Both the position numbers and the translations under genes were made by a program. This document shows positions 7,625 to 16,819 of a DNA stretch of 64,000 nt, piece after piece. The DNA comes from Chryseobacterium rhizosphaerae (GTDB taxonomy: Bacteria; Bacteroidota; Bacteroidia; Flavobacteriales; Weeksellaceae): contig NZ_QNUF01000020.1 in NCBI RefSeq assembly GCF_003385455.1, forward strand, positions 1 through 64,000, read 5' to 3'. The notes below the pieces were generated by a model. The model was not told the origin of the DNA. It was given only the letters and a program-made list of their open reading frames with translations, and did not search any database. Within the stretch, counting starts at the first letter, position 1, and each line of letters opens with the position of its first letter.

Positions 7625-7789
7625 ATGAACAAGAACAATCCAATGCTGAAAAATGCACGAAAATTAGGGAGAGATCAACAGAAATCCGTTATGGGAGGAG
7701 CTCCTATCTCAACTGGCAGAAGATGCTGTGAGTGGGATGAAAATGGAGTATGCTATATCTGGACATGTGACAGATGTCAGTGCCCATAA
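7625..7789 (+). CDS. Cys-rich peptide with Gly-Gly leader (bacteriocin-like)
   Basis: This is a 54-codon frame. Residues 1-25 read MNKNNPMLKNARKLGRDQQK then SVMGG, a double-glycine-type leader. The remaining 29 residues (APIST, then GRRCCEWDENGVCYIWTCDR and CQCP) hold six cysteines, as CC, C, C, C and C, and end in Pro. Such leaders are cut by C39-peptidase ABC transporters. Peptides of this build are common but poorly characterised in Chryseobacterium and are often called bacteriocin-like. No transporter or modifying enzyme is adjacent. A strong shared terminator follows immediately. A secreted signal or antimicrobial peptide is the main reading; natural expression is not shown. Confidence 0.65.
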   Translation: MNKNNPMLKNARKLGRDQQKSVMGGAPISTGRRCCEWDENGVCYIWTCDRCQCP

Positions 7790-7800
7790 ATAAATTAAGA

Positions 7801-7820
7801 ACCTGCTTTTTCAAGCAGGT
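7801..7820. terminator. Bidirectional intrinsic terminator
   Basis: ACCTGCTT and AAGCAGGT pair around TTTC, followed by TTTCTTTT on the plus strand. It ends the peptide transcript, and it is positioned 7 bases before the stop side of the leftward receptor gene, so it may work both ways. Confidence 0.75.
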
Positions 7821-7826
7821 TTTCTT

Positions 7827-10001
7827 TTATCTTGTCCTGTTCTCCTCTTCGGTCTTCTGAATTTCTTTAGCCTGATATTTTGAGCTACCGAAATTATAGC
7901 TTAATGAAAGAAAGAACCGGCTGCTGTCCCACCAATGACCTAAACGATTATCCATAATCTGTTTATGCCGGAATTCCAGGCGTTGGTCATATGAATCAAA
8001 AATATTATTATACCCAATTTTAGTATTCAGCTTATTATCCAACCAAAACTTCTGTACTGAAAGATCTACCGTATAACGCGGTTTGATGATGTAAAGGCTG
8101 TTCCCGCTTTTAGATTCATAATTCGCAAACAGATTAATAGTATATCCTTTTGGCAGAGTGAAAACCTGGTTTAACCTGATTTCGTAATTACAAATTTTCA
8201 ATGCAAAAACATCGTCAAGATAAGGTCTGAATTCATAATTATAATATCCTGCAAACTGGCTGGTTACAGTCCACCATTTCTTGATTTTCAGGGGGAAACT
8301 GGTTTCCAGAACGGCAAATTTTCGGTAAGGAAGATTGGTTCCCAGATACTCCAGCACATTCGTTTCAGGATTATAGATTGGATAACGGGTCATTACATCT
8401 TTTTCTTTTCCCAGGGTAAAACTTGTAATCCAGTTCTTGTAGCGATAAGTAGCTTTGATCTGGCTGGTAAAAGAAGGTAGCAGATAAGGGTTTCCTATCC
8501 AGTAATTCAACGGACTAAAATAAAACCGGAAGGGGTTAAGCTGTGAAAAAACAGGCCTGGTTATTTTCCTGCTGTAGGAGAAAGACAGCTCGTTAGATGG
8601 ATTAATGGTATAACTTGCACTGAAAGAGGGTAGCCATTCCAGATAATTTCTTGAAACCAGAGAGTCTACGGTAATGGCATTGGAAATACTGTTTGTATTT
8701 TCAAATCTTATTCCTGCATTGATCTGAAGTTTTCCCAACTTTTGCCTGTACGCTAGATAACCTGCCCATATTTTCTCTTTATAGGAAAATATATTGCTTC
8801 TTGCCGGATCAAATACAAACTGTCCTGCAGCTGATAAGGTATCATACCTGATATTATTATGAGTATCTGACTGGCTGTATTTAATTCCTACTTCCATATC
8901 TGCGCTTCCAATCTTTTGGGAAGCATCAATTTGGCCCGTATAAATGCTAATTTTATTAAAAAGATCAGATTTCCAGTAGGATAATAATGCTGATGATCCT
9001 TTATTTCTATTGATAAAATCGTCCTGTTGTTTGTTTTTAACGGAGAGATAATTACCCAAAAAGTCAATTTTAAATCCTTTATTCTGGAAAGAATAATTAG
9101 CCGTCATCCCATAATTATCCTGCGAATAAGAAATAGGATTTTCACTTTCGGTATGGGAAACAAGTTTCGTTTCACTTTTGTCAGTTGTATATAGAGATCC
9201 TGAACGGATACGATCATTTTCCCGGAAGTTACCTCTTAGATTTATACTCACCCGGTTTTTATCATTCACTCTGAAATCTACTCCGGTTTGGATACTATAA
9301 ACGGCTCCCCTATCTTCCTGATAGGTTTTGGTTCGCATAACATTCGTATTGGCAAGCCGCTGCAGTGCGTGATAACGATATGTCGAAATTCCATCATTGT
9401 ATCCTGCCTGTACACTATAAGCAACCTTTCCTGTATTATATGTTAAATTCAGAGAATTCTCCCGGGTACTGAATTTGTTTATATAGAGATTTCCATTATA
9501 GCTTCCTTTCCAACCAAGGTTGGTATTCTTTTTTAGTTTAATATCAATAATCCCCTTAAATTCTGCATCATACTTTGAAGAAGGATTGGAATTCACTTCT
9601 AGAGACTCCACCATTTCTGGCGGCAAAGACCGTAAATATGCCTGTAGCTCCTGATTAGTCATCACCACAGGTTTTCCATCAATAAATATTGCCGGAGTCA
9701 CTCTTCCCCCGATAAAAATCCCACCCTCCTGGTCTATGGCAACTCCAGGGGTTTTTCTAAGGACTTCAAAAAGGTTCGTTGATGTTCTAAAATCTTTATT
9801 ACCGGAAACAGCCATCACCACATTTCCATCATTCAACTTGATACTACGTGAAGCAGACTGAATAATCACTTCTGAAATCGCTGTTGTTTCAGATTTGTCA
9901 TCGATAAGAGAATCTGAAACTTTTCTTTTTAAAACATCCTGAGCTTTCCCAAAAGTTGACAACAACAAAAGCAACATGCACAGCCCTAATTTAATCATCA
10001 T
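7827..10001 (-). CDS. Outer-membrane beta-barrel receptor (TonB-plug type)
   Basis: The protein has 724 residues. The signal peptide (LGLCMLLLLLSTFGKAQ) is followed by a plug-like domain with SEVIIQSASRSIKL, TPGVAIDQEGGIFIGG and IFIDGKPVVMTNQELQAYLR. A barrel of the OMP_b-brl_3 type runs from about residue 160 to the end. It looks like the TonB-dependent receptor relatives that lack a full carboxypeptidase-like N-terminal domain. Substrate unknown. The AraC-type regulator gene lies 79 bases upstream in the same direction, so co-regulation is likely. The receptor gene converges with the Cys-rich peptide gene across a shared terminator. Confidence 0.75.
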   Translation of the reverse strand: MMIKLGLCMLLLLLSTFGKAQDVLKRKVSDSLIDDKSETTAISEVIIQSASRSIKLNDGNVVMAVSGNKDFRTSTNLFEVLRKTPGVAIDQEGGIFIGGRVTPAIFIDGKPVVMTNQELQAYLRSLPPEMVESLEVNSNPSSKYDAEFKGIIDIKLKKNTNLGWKGSYNGNLYINKFSTRENSLNLTYNTGKVAYSVQAGYNDGISTYRYHALQRLANTNVMRTKTYQEDRGAVYSIQTGVDFRVNDKNRVSINLRGNFRENDRIRSGSLYTTDKSETKLVSHTESENPISYSQDNYGMTANYSFQNKGFKIDFLGNYLSVKNKQQDDFINRNKGSSALLSYWKSDLFNKISIYTGQIDASQKIGSADMEVGIKYSQSDTHNNIRYDTLSAAGQFVFDPARSNIFSYKEKIWAGYLAYRQKLGKLQINAGIRFENTNSISNAITVDSLVSRNYLEWLPSFSASYTINPSNELSFSYSRKITRPVFSQLNPFRFYFSPLNYWIGNPYLLPSFTSQIKATYRYKNWITSFTLGKEKDVMTRYPIYNPETNVLEYLGTNLPYRKFAVLETSFPLKIKKWWTVTSQFAGYYNYEFRPYLDDVFALKICNYEIRLNQVFTLPKGYTINLFANYESKSGNSLYIIKPRYTVDLSVQKFWLDNKLNTKIGYNNIFDSYDQRLEFRHKQIMDNRLGHWWDSSRFFLSLSYNFGSSKYQAKEIQKTEEENRTR

Positions 10002-10021
10002 AAATTTTAAATTTTATGAAT

Positions 10022-10029
10022 CAAAAGTA
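10022..10029 (-). promoter_or_regulatory. Possible -7 element before the barrel receptor gene
   Basis: TACTTTTG on the minus strand fits the -7 consensus, but no TTTG lies at the expected -33 position. The promoter could need an activator, and the AraC-type protein encoded next door is an obvious candidate. Confidence 0.3.
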
Positions 10030-10080
10030 TCGGCTTAAGGTAAGAATAGGGTTTTAAAGTTTAAATTCCGCAGTACGAAA

Positions 10081-11142
10081 TTATAAATTTGAACTCTGAA
10101 ACTTAGATTCTGCGGGAGTTTGCAGTTGTTTGTACAAAAGAGGTGTTGTATTTTTAAATCTCTTAAATGTAGAAAAAAATGTAGACTTGGAATTGAATCC
10201 CACCTCGTATCCTATCTCTTCAATCTTTAAACAGGAACCGTTTTCAATTTTTTCACAGGCTTCATCAATTCTGTATTCATTGATGTATGTTGAAAAACTT
10301 TTACCCAAATTATCATTCAGCAACTGAGAAAGCTGATGGGCAGACATATTCATTCTGGAAGCGAGATCACTTAATTTCAGATTTGGATTCTTATACAGTT
10401 CTTCTGACTTCATCAATCGTTCCAGCTTTGAAACAAAACTGTCCGCCCGTTCTCCAGAGATTTTCTTATTAGAATATTTATTAGGCTCTTTCGTGGTAAC
10501 CTGCTGATATTTTTTGTTGAAGAAAATCAGAAAATTAGCATACAATACAAATGAGAATACCAAGCTTCCCCCTGCACAGTAGATCGCCACCCAACCTGTA
10601 GAGATCAGCTGATATGTCAAAAAGATAATTACATTACTGAGGAGTACAGTAAGAACAAATTTATTGGCAATTTTAATATTCTGCTTTGAAAATATATAAT
10701 ACTGGTATACGGCAAGAAATACGAATACCGACCAGACTGTATAAATAAAAGTTCCAAAATAATGATCCCAGGTAACCGGAAAAAATAAATAAAGCAGTCC
10801 AACAGTTCCTAAAATAAGGGTTAATATTCCAAACATCCGTCGGCAGCTTCTCCAATCAAAGTCTTCCTGCTGAAAAGAAGATTTAATGTAATAAAATAAA
10901 GCCGGACCTGTAAAAAACAATGCTGAGAACCCCAAATGTGGAATAATCCTCGGTATTTCCGGATAGAAATACATACCTACTGACACCCCCACTCTTATAC
11001 TTAACATCAGCAGCAGCAGCCCCAGGAAAAAATCGGGTACATATTTCAGTTTTTTGACAAACAACAGATAAATTCCCAGCAAAAGCCCATTGAAAGCTCC
11101 TACTGCACTGAAAAAAAATAACAACTGTTGTCCTAAGGTCAT
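10081..11142 (-). CDS. Membrane-bound AraC-family regulator
   Basis: The protein has 353 residues. Residues 1-210 hold about seven hydrophobic helices, and residues 240-345 form an AraC/XylS DNA-binding domain (LSDLASRMNMSAHQLSQLLN and the second helix-turn-helix YEVGFNSKSTFFSTFKRFKN). The combination of a multi-helix sensor and a cytoplasmic AraC domain is common in Bacteroidota. It probably senses an envelope signal and controls the receptor gene downstream. The peptide gene at 7625 is a more distant candidate target. Confidence 0.8.
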   Translation of the reverse strand: MTLGQQLLFFFSAVGAFNGLLLGIYLLFVKKLKYVPDFFLGLLLLMLSIRVGVSVGMYFYPEIPRIIPHLGFSALFFTGPALFYYIKSSFQQEDFDWRSCRRMFGILTLILGTVGLLYLFFPVTWDHYFGTFIYTVWSVFVFLAVYQYYIFSKQNIKIANKFVLTVLLSNVIIFLTYQLISTGWVAIYCAGGSLVFSFVLYANFLIFFNKKYQQVTTKEPNKYSNKKISGERADSFVSKLERLMKSEELYKNPNLKLSDLASRMNMSAHQLSQLLNDNLGKSFSTYINEYRIDEACEKIENGSCLKIEEIGYEVGFNSKSTFFSTFKRFKNTTPLLYKQLQTPAESKFQSSNL

Positions 11143-11325
11143 GATTTACTAATTTTTATTTTTCTAGCAGAAATACGTTACGAAGGCACCCATAGAAACA
11201 AATTTTTAGTTTGTTTTACGTCATAAAGTTTATTCATTTGGCTTGAGTCAAAACCTGTATTCTGCAAAAGTAAATTTAATAAATTATTGAATTGAAATTC
11301 AAATAGATAAATATTTTTTAGGTTT

Positions 11326-11374
11326 TGGCTAAAGCCCATGGAATTTTTGTTTATTTCCAAACGGGCTAAAGCCC
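11326..11374. repeat. Paired GGCTAAAGCC hairpin element
   Basis: TGGCTAAAGCCCA (11326-11338) and GGGCTAAAGCCC (11363-11374) are two short hairpins with an AAA-containing loop, 24 bases apart. The unit looks like the paired-palindrome intergenic repeats spread through Chryseobacterium genomes. That comparison is from memory and not verified here. Confidence 0.45.
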
Positions 11375-11515
11375 TTTCCTATTGAATAATAAGCGTTGTG
11401 GATAAAACATTATTTGGATCCTTGGGTTGGCAAAGATATACTGTAAACAACGGCTAAGGGTCATAATGAGAATAGTTGTATTCATTACTGATCACTCACT
11501 ACCCACTCCTATACT

Positions 11516-11633
11516 CCTAGCCCCGATAGTAACGGTTACCCCGCAACACAAGCTGGAAAGCCTGAGGATTTTGGGATGGCAGGGTATTGGCGTGAGGAGT
11601 ATGAGTGGATAGCGGGAAATAGCTTCTGATCCT
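11516..11633. repeat. GC-rich conserved-looking non-coding block
   Basis: It begins CCTAGCCCCGATAGTAACGG and ends with GAGTGGATAGCGGGAAATAG plus CTTCTGATCC. Its base composition is far above the flanks. Blocks with the same opening and closing (TAGCCCCGAT ... GATAGCGGG ... AGCTcC) recur between genes in flavobacteria as far as I recall. It may be a repeat family or a structured RNA. Overlapping frames look like shadows. Confidence 0.4.
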
Positions 11634-11641
11634 GAAAAACA

Positions 11642-11670
11642 AAAAATCCCAAAGCGTACTTTGGGATTTT
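11642..11670 (-). terminator. Intrinsic terminator of gltA
   Basis: AAAAATCCCAAAG and CTTTGGGATTTT pair around CGTA, with a T-run in the minus direction. It lies 20 bases past the gltA stop. Confidence 0.8.
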
Positions 11671-11689
11671 GTTATGATAAAATGAAAGA

Positions 11690-12976
11690 TTATCTGCTTG
11701 CAATATCGATGTAGTTTCTTTCCTGAGCTCCTTGGTAAACCTGTCTTGGTCTTCCGATTGGATCTCCTTTCAGTCTCATCTCTTTCCATTGAGAAATCCA
11801 TCCCGGAAGTCTTCCTAATGCAAACATTACTGTAAACATTTCTGTAGGAATTCCTAATGCTCTGTAGATAATACCTGAGTAGAAGTCTACGTTTGGATAT
11901 AATTTTCTTTCAATGAAGTACTCGTCCTCAAGGGCTACTCTTTCTAACTGCATAGCAATGTCAAGAGCTTTGTCCTGGATACCAAGTGCAGTAAGGATAT
12001 CGTCAGCTGCTTTTTTAATGATTTTCGCTCTTGGGTCGAAGTTTTTGTAAACTCTGTGTCCGAAGCCCATTAGACGGAAGTTATCATTTTTATCTTTAGC
12101 TTTAGCCACATATTTAGATACGTCACCACCATCTTTCTCGATCAGCTCAAGCATTTCGATTACTGCCTGGTTAGCACCCCCGTGAAGAGGTCCCCAAAGT
12201 GCAGATACTCCAGCAGAGATAGAAGCGAAAAGACCTGTATGTGCAGAACCTACCATTCTTACTGTAGAAGTAGAGCAGTTTTGTTCGTGGTCAGCGTGAA
12301 GGATTAATAATTTATCTAATGCATTAACTACTACCGGATCGATTTCGAAATCAGCGTTTGGTAATCTGAATGCCATTTTGTAGAAGTTCTCTACATAGCT
12401 TAGGTTGTTATCACCGTGGTTTAATGGTAAACCTTGAGTTTTTCTGTAAGTCCACGCACAAAGGTGAGAGAATTTAGCAATCATCAACTCAGCAGCGTGA
12501 TCCATTTCTTCTTTAGAGTTTACGTTAACAGCTTTAGGGTTAAAAGCAGTCAATGCAGACGTCATAGAAGAAAGAACTCCCATAGGGTGAGCAGAACGAG
12601 GAAAAACATCAATGATCTTTTTCATCTCATCTGCGATGAAGTTATATTTTTTAATATTGTTGTCGAAAGAAGTAAATTGATCCTGAGTAGGTAATTCTCC
12701 ATGTAATAAAAGGTACATTACTTCTGTGAAGTTAGATTTCTCAGCAATCTGCTCGATTGGATAACCTCTGTAGAATAATTCTCCTTTATCTCCGTCTAAG
12801 TAAGTGATGTCGCTAATAGTAGCTCCTGTATTTTTGTAACCTAAATCCAGAGTGATTAAACCTGTCTGGTCTCTTAATTTTGAAATATCAATCCCTCTGT
12901 CTCCGATAGTACTATCCACGATAGGATATTCATATGAATTACCGTCGTAATTCAATATTACTTTGTTGTCTGACAT
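11690..12976 (-). CDS. gltA: Citrate synthase
   Basis: A 428-residue citrate synthase of the long bacterial (type II, gram-negative-like) form, condensing oxaloacetate with acetyl-CoA to enter the TCA cycle. Signature regions are GPLHGGANQAVIEMLELIEK, the active-site His segment FGHRVYKNFDPRAKIIKKAA and GRLPGWISQWKEM near the end. The N-terminal beta domain (VILNYDGNSYEYPIVDSTIG) matches this form. It sits downstream of eno with an 84-base gap and has its own strong terminator. The carbon-metabolism pair may be transcribed together. Confidence 0.97.
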   Translation of the reverse strand: MSDNKVILNYDGNSYEYPIVDSTIGDRGIDISKLRDQTGLITLDLGYKNTGATISDITYLDGDKGELFYRGYPIEQIAEKSNFTEVMYLLLHGELPTQDQFTSFDNNIKKYNFIADEMKKIIDVFPRSAHPMGVLSSMTSALTAFNPKAVNVNSKEEMDHAAELMIAKFSHLCAWTYRKTQGLPLNHGDNNLSYVENFYKMAFRLPNADFEIDPVVVNALDKLLILHADHEQNCSTSTVRMVGSAHTGLFASISAGVSALWGPLHGGANQAVIEMLELIEKDGGDVSKYVAKAKDKNDNFRLMGFGHRVYKNFDPRAKIIKKAADDILTALGIQDKALDIAMQLERVALEDEYFIERKLYPNVDFYSGIIYRALGIPTEMFTVMFALGRLPGWISQWKEMRLKGDPIGRPRQVYQGAQERNYIDIASR

Positions 12977-13017
12977 TATTTATTTATTTTTTTTAAATAT
13001 ACCACTTTCCATAAAAT

Positions 13018-13045
13018 ACGGCAAACAAAAATTATCGCTTGCCGT
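13018..13045. terminator. Weak inverted repeat between eno and gltA
   Basis: ACGGCAA and TTGCCGT pair around a 14-base loop, 16 bases past the eno stop. There is no clear U-run, so it could be an attenuator or only an RNA-stabilising hairpin. Confidence 0.35.
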
Positions 13046-13060
13046 CATTTATAAATTCAA

Positions 13061-14356
<1,296 letters not shown>

Positions 14357-14536
14357 TTATTTTTTTTAGTTTATACAAATTTAATCAAAATTTAACTTTT
14401 TGGGGGTATTAAGTGTCATCTTTTAGAATAATTTCAGAGTTAAATTTTAGTTAATTTTAATATTATGATAAGTAAGAATTCAAAAATGAAACATCCATCT
14501 CTTCATTTTGTTGTCTATATCATTTAATACAGGAAA

Positions 14537-14570
14537 AAAACCTTCTTTGATTTGTTTCAAAAAAGGTTTT
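14537..14570 (-). terminator. Intrinsic terminator of the three-gene cassette
   Basis: AAAACCTTCTTTGA pairs with TCAAAAAAGGTTTT, with one mismatch and a short loop, followed by a T-run on the minus strand. It lies 54 bases beyond the stop of the 478-residue protein gene. Confidence 0.7.
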
Positions 14571-14623
14571 ATCATACTTAAACCTGCTCTATTTAGGATA
14601 AACTTAAAAGGTATTAATGGCTA

Positions 14624-16060
14624 TCAGTCAGACAAATTCGCAGCTATGGAAAAAAAGCCAAAAAGATTACCGTTATCCGGATCATATTTCACGGTTATTG
14701 GCAGCCAGATTGTTTTGAAGAGGTTTATTCTTAAAGTAGAATTGAGACTGAAAATACTCTTTGGAAAATTGGAGGTTTTTCCAAACTGATGTTCCAGCTG
14801 GGTAAAGAATTTAAACTCCATCTTGGGCTCATTATCTTTATTCTCAAGCAAGACTTTATTCACTCCAAAATTGATCAAACCTACCTGATTATCATAATTT
14901 GTAGCGGGCTTCAATGTATCTTTAGAAACTTTAAATGAGGCATTAGCTTCTATTTCCCAAGGTTTTCTTTGGAGTTTATTAGAAATTCCTACCGTCATTT
15001 TTGTTGCCACGTTATAAATTCCCTGTTTATTTTCTCTGTCATACTCCATGGCCGGGGAAACGGTCCAGAGCATTCTTCTTGAATAAGTTTCAGCAACTTC
15101 TTTATACAGCATTTTAAGAGGGTCTTTTCCTTCCCGGTAGCTTTTTACAATTCTCTTATAATCTTCATCATCTGTTCCTCTAAAAACGTCACGATCAAAA
15201 TTGATTTGATTAATGTCATTTGTAAGCATCATAAAATCACCTTCTTTTTTGGCATCGTCCCATTTTTTGTTTAGAAATTCCAGTTCTTTAGTATTGATAT
15301 AGTCTTTTAGTGCTTCAAGTTCCCCACCTATAGCTGTCTGCACTTCATTTATTTCCTTATCCTCTAAACCCTCCAATACTTTGTCAAATCCTATTTGTTT
15401 CAAATGACTTTCATCAGGACTTAAATTCACCTTTGAAAATAAAGCCCGTAATCGTTTGTTGATTTTTATCTGGGCAAAGCATGGATCCTCATATTTTGAG
15501 CTCTTATTTAATGATTGCAATATTGAATTGATCTGTGTTTTTGTCGAATCAATTTTCTGATTGCTGATCTCTTCTTTTTTTATTCGTAAAGCATGCAGTG
15601 ATTTTTTAATATCAGCCTGTATAAACACATTCTTTTCAAGGGCTGCAAAATCTTTGGAATCCAGCTCTTTTGTTTTTAGGTCTTTATTATTAACAATCGC
15701 GGTTGTAAATCCAAAATAAATACTTGATATAGAATTTTGTTCATTGGCTTTTAGCTTAAAATCAAATGAAGTCTGCTTAATAAAATCACTTGGGCTACCT
15801 TTTGAAAGATGGAATAAGGAATCAATGGCATATAGTGTTGTATTAAGACTGAATGATTTCTCTTTGCTTGTAATATTATTCAATGCCGTTCTAAGAAATG
15901 TTGTCAGGATTTCTTTGGTATTATCCGTCTTATAAAGGTTGGTCGCTTTATTGATCTCAGCTTTATTTACTGGCAATTTCATACTTTCATCCTGTTGTGC
16001 TTTTATATAGCAACTGAGACATAAAAACACAAATACTATAATGTTACCTATTGTTTTCAT
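14624..16060 (-). CDS. Hypothetical secreted protein, probable C-terminal barrel
   Basis: The protein has 478 residues and a signal peptide (MKTIGNIIVFVFLCLSCYIK, then AQ). The first 300 residues are charged and largely helical, with many Lys/Glu runs. The last 170 look beta-rich, with amphipathic strands such as WTVSPAMEYD, KMTVGISNKLQ and LINFGVNKVLL and a final FFSIAANLSD. That suggests an outer-membrane barrel fused to a periplasmic helical domain. Its start overlaps the preceding gene by 4 bases. Last gene of a three-gene cassette. No known family was recognised. Confidence 0.65.
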   Translation of the reverse strand: MKTIGNIIVFVFLCLSCYIKAQQDESMKLPVNKAEINKATNLYKTDNTKEILTTFLRTALNNITSKEKSFSLNTTLYAIDSLFHLSKGSPSDFIKQTSFDFKLKANEQNSISSIYFGFTTAIVNNKDLKTKELDSKDFAALEKNVFIQADIKKSLHALRIKKEEISNQKIDSTKTQINSILQSLNKSSKYEDPCFAQIKINKRLRALFSKVNLSPDESHLKQIGFDKVLEGLEDKEINEVQTAIGGELEALKDYINTKELEFLNKKWDDAKKEGDFMMLTNDINQINFDRDVFRGTDDEDYKRIVKSYREGKDPLKMLYKEVAETYSRRMLWTVSPAMEYDRENKQGIYNVATKMTVGISNKLQRKPWEIEANASFKVSKDTLKPATNYDNQVGLINFGVNKVLLENKDNEPKMEFKFFTQLEHQFGKTSNFPKSIFSLNSTLRINLFKTIWLPITVKYDPDNGNLFGFFSIAANLSD

Positions 16061-16350
16061 TTCTTTGTTTTTATGATATATCCTGGTGAAAAATCTGTAT
16101 TTGAGAATGCAGCCTGAAAAGGTTTTGTAATTTCGCCTGTGATGCTTACCTCAAATGTTCCAAACGTAAATCCTGTAACATCTACAATATATGAGGTCCC
16201 TGGTTCCAGGTCATCAAGTTCAAAAATGAAACTTTTGTAGAATACTTTTCGTACATCATAGGGTTTATTGGTGGCGTTAGAACTGAATACATCAATTATT
16301 GCCATGTTGTTTTCACCTGTACATGTTCCTTGAATGGTTAACTTTTTCAT
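16057..16350 (-). CDS. Small hypothetical beta-rich protein (97 aa)
   Basis: No signal peptide and no membrane helix. The pattern MKKLTIQGTCTGENNMAIID and SFIFELDDLEPGTSYIVDVT resembles a single immunoglobulin/fibronectin-like beta-sandwich, with a tail YIIKTKK. It is coupled by a 4-base overlap to the secreted 478-residue protein and lies 16 bases after the two-helix membrane protein, so the three are surely co-transcribed. Not recognised as a known family. Confidence 0.55.
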   Translation of the reverse strand: MKKLTIQGTCTGENNMAIIDVFSSNATNKPYDVRKVFYKSFIFELDDLEPGTSYIVDVTGFTFGTFEVSITGEITKPFQAAFSNTDFSPGYIIKTKK

Positions 16351-16366
16351 GATCTTAGTTTTTAAA

Positions 16367-16693
16367 TTATTGTTTATTGGGTGAAGGGGCTAAAAGTCCG
16401 GCTAGCGCGCCTATTGCCCCTGATGAAATGGCTGTAAAAATGGTAATCAACTGGGTATCGAAACGGAGATTATTCATTGTAATAAGGATCAGTCCTGTTA
16501 TAATACCCAGAACAGCTAATCCAAGCATAATCACTATAATTCTGTAGATCCAGTAATCTGTGTCTTTTGGATTTCTTATTTCCACATTTTTTAATGCTTC
16601 TACAGGATTGAGTTTAAATTTCTCCTGGAGATCAGTATTGTTTTTTAAAGCAATCTCCAGATCTTCAATACTGTCATTAATTAAAGTTTTCAT
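16367..16693 (-). CDS. Small two-helix membrane protein with leader-like N-terminus
   Basis: The protein has 108 residues. The N-terminal 45 are soluble (LEIALKNNTDLQEKFKLNPV, then EALKNVEI) and resemble the Nif11/nitrile-hydratase-like leader pattern (phe-x-x-leu-x-x-Asn-Pro-x-x-Ala-Leu). Two hydrophobic helices follow, at about 50-70 and 78-100, ending ALAGLLAPSPNKQ. It is the first gene of the cassette, 126 bases and one terminator after the two-component operon. The leader resemblance is inference and may be chance. Function unknown. Confidence 0.55.
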   Translation of the reverse strand: MKTLINDSIEDLEIALKNNTDLQEKFKLNPVEALKNVEIRNPKDTDYWIYRIIVIMLGLAVLGIITGLILITMNNLRFDTQLITIFTAISSGAIGALAGLLAPSPNKQ

Positions 16694-16771
16694 GGCTATT
16701 TGTTTTATAGATCAAATTTCCATCTAAAAAACACGCCTGTCAATTACACAAACGGGTGATTATAAAAACAA

Positions 16772-16799
16772 AACAGCACCATTAAAAAATGATGCTGTT
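16772..16799 (-). terminator. Intrinsic terminator of the two-component operon
   Basis: AACAGCACCATT pairs with AATGATGCTGTT (one mismatch) around AAAA. On the minus strand it is followed by TTTTGTTTTT. It lies 20 bases past the kinase stop and separates it from the next cassette. Confidence 0.75.
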
Positions 16800-16819
16800 C
16801 AAAAAAAACTAATAATTAT

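Larger units (their letters stand above)
11143..11689. other. Intergenic region, 547 bases, rich in repeats
   Basis: No credible gene. It contains a pair of GGCTAAAGCC hairpins at 11326-11374, a GC-richer block at about 11516-11633 unlike its surroundings, and the gltA terminator at 11642-11670. The rest is AT-rich. Confidence 0.55.

Noticed and set aside
11517..11801. Leftward 94-residue frame overlapping the gltA end and the GC-rich block
   Set aside because: It overlaps conserved citrate synthase codons in another frame and crosses the gltA terminator.
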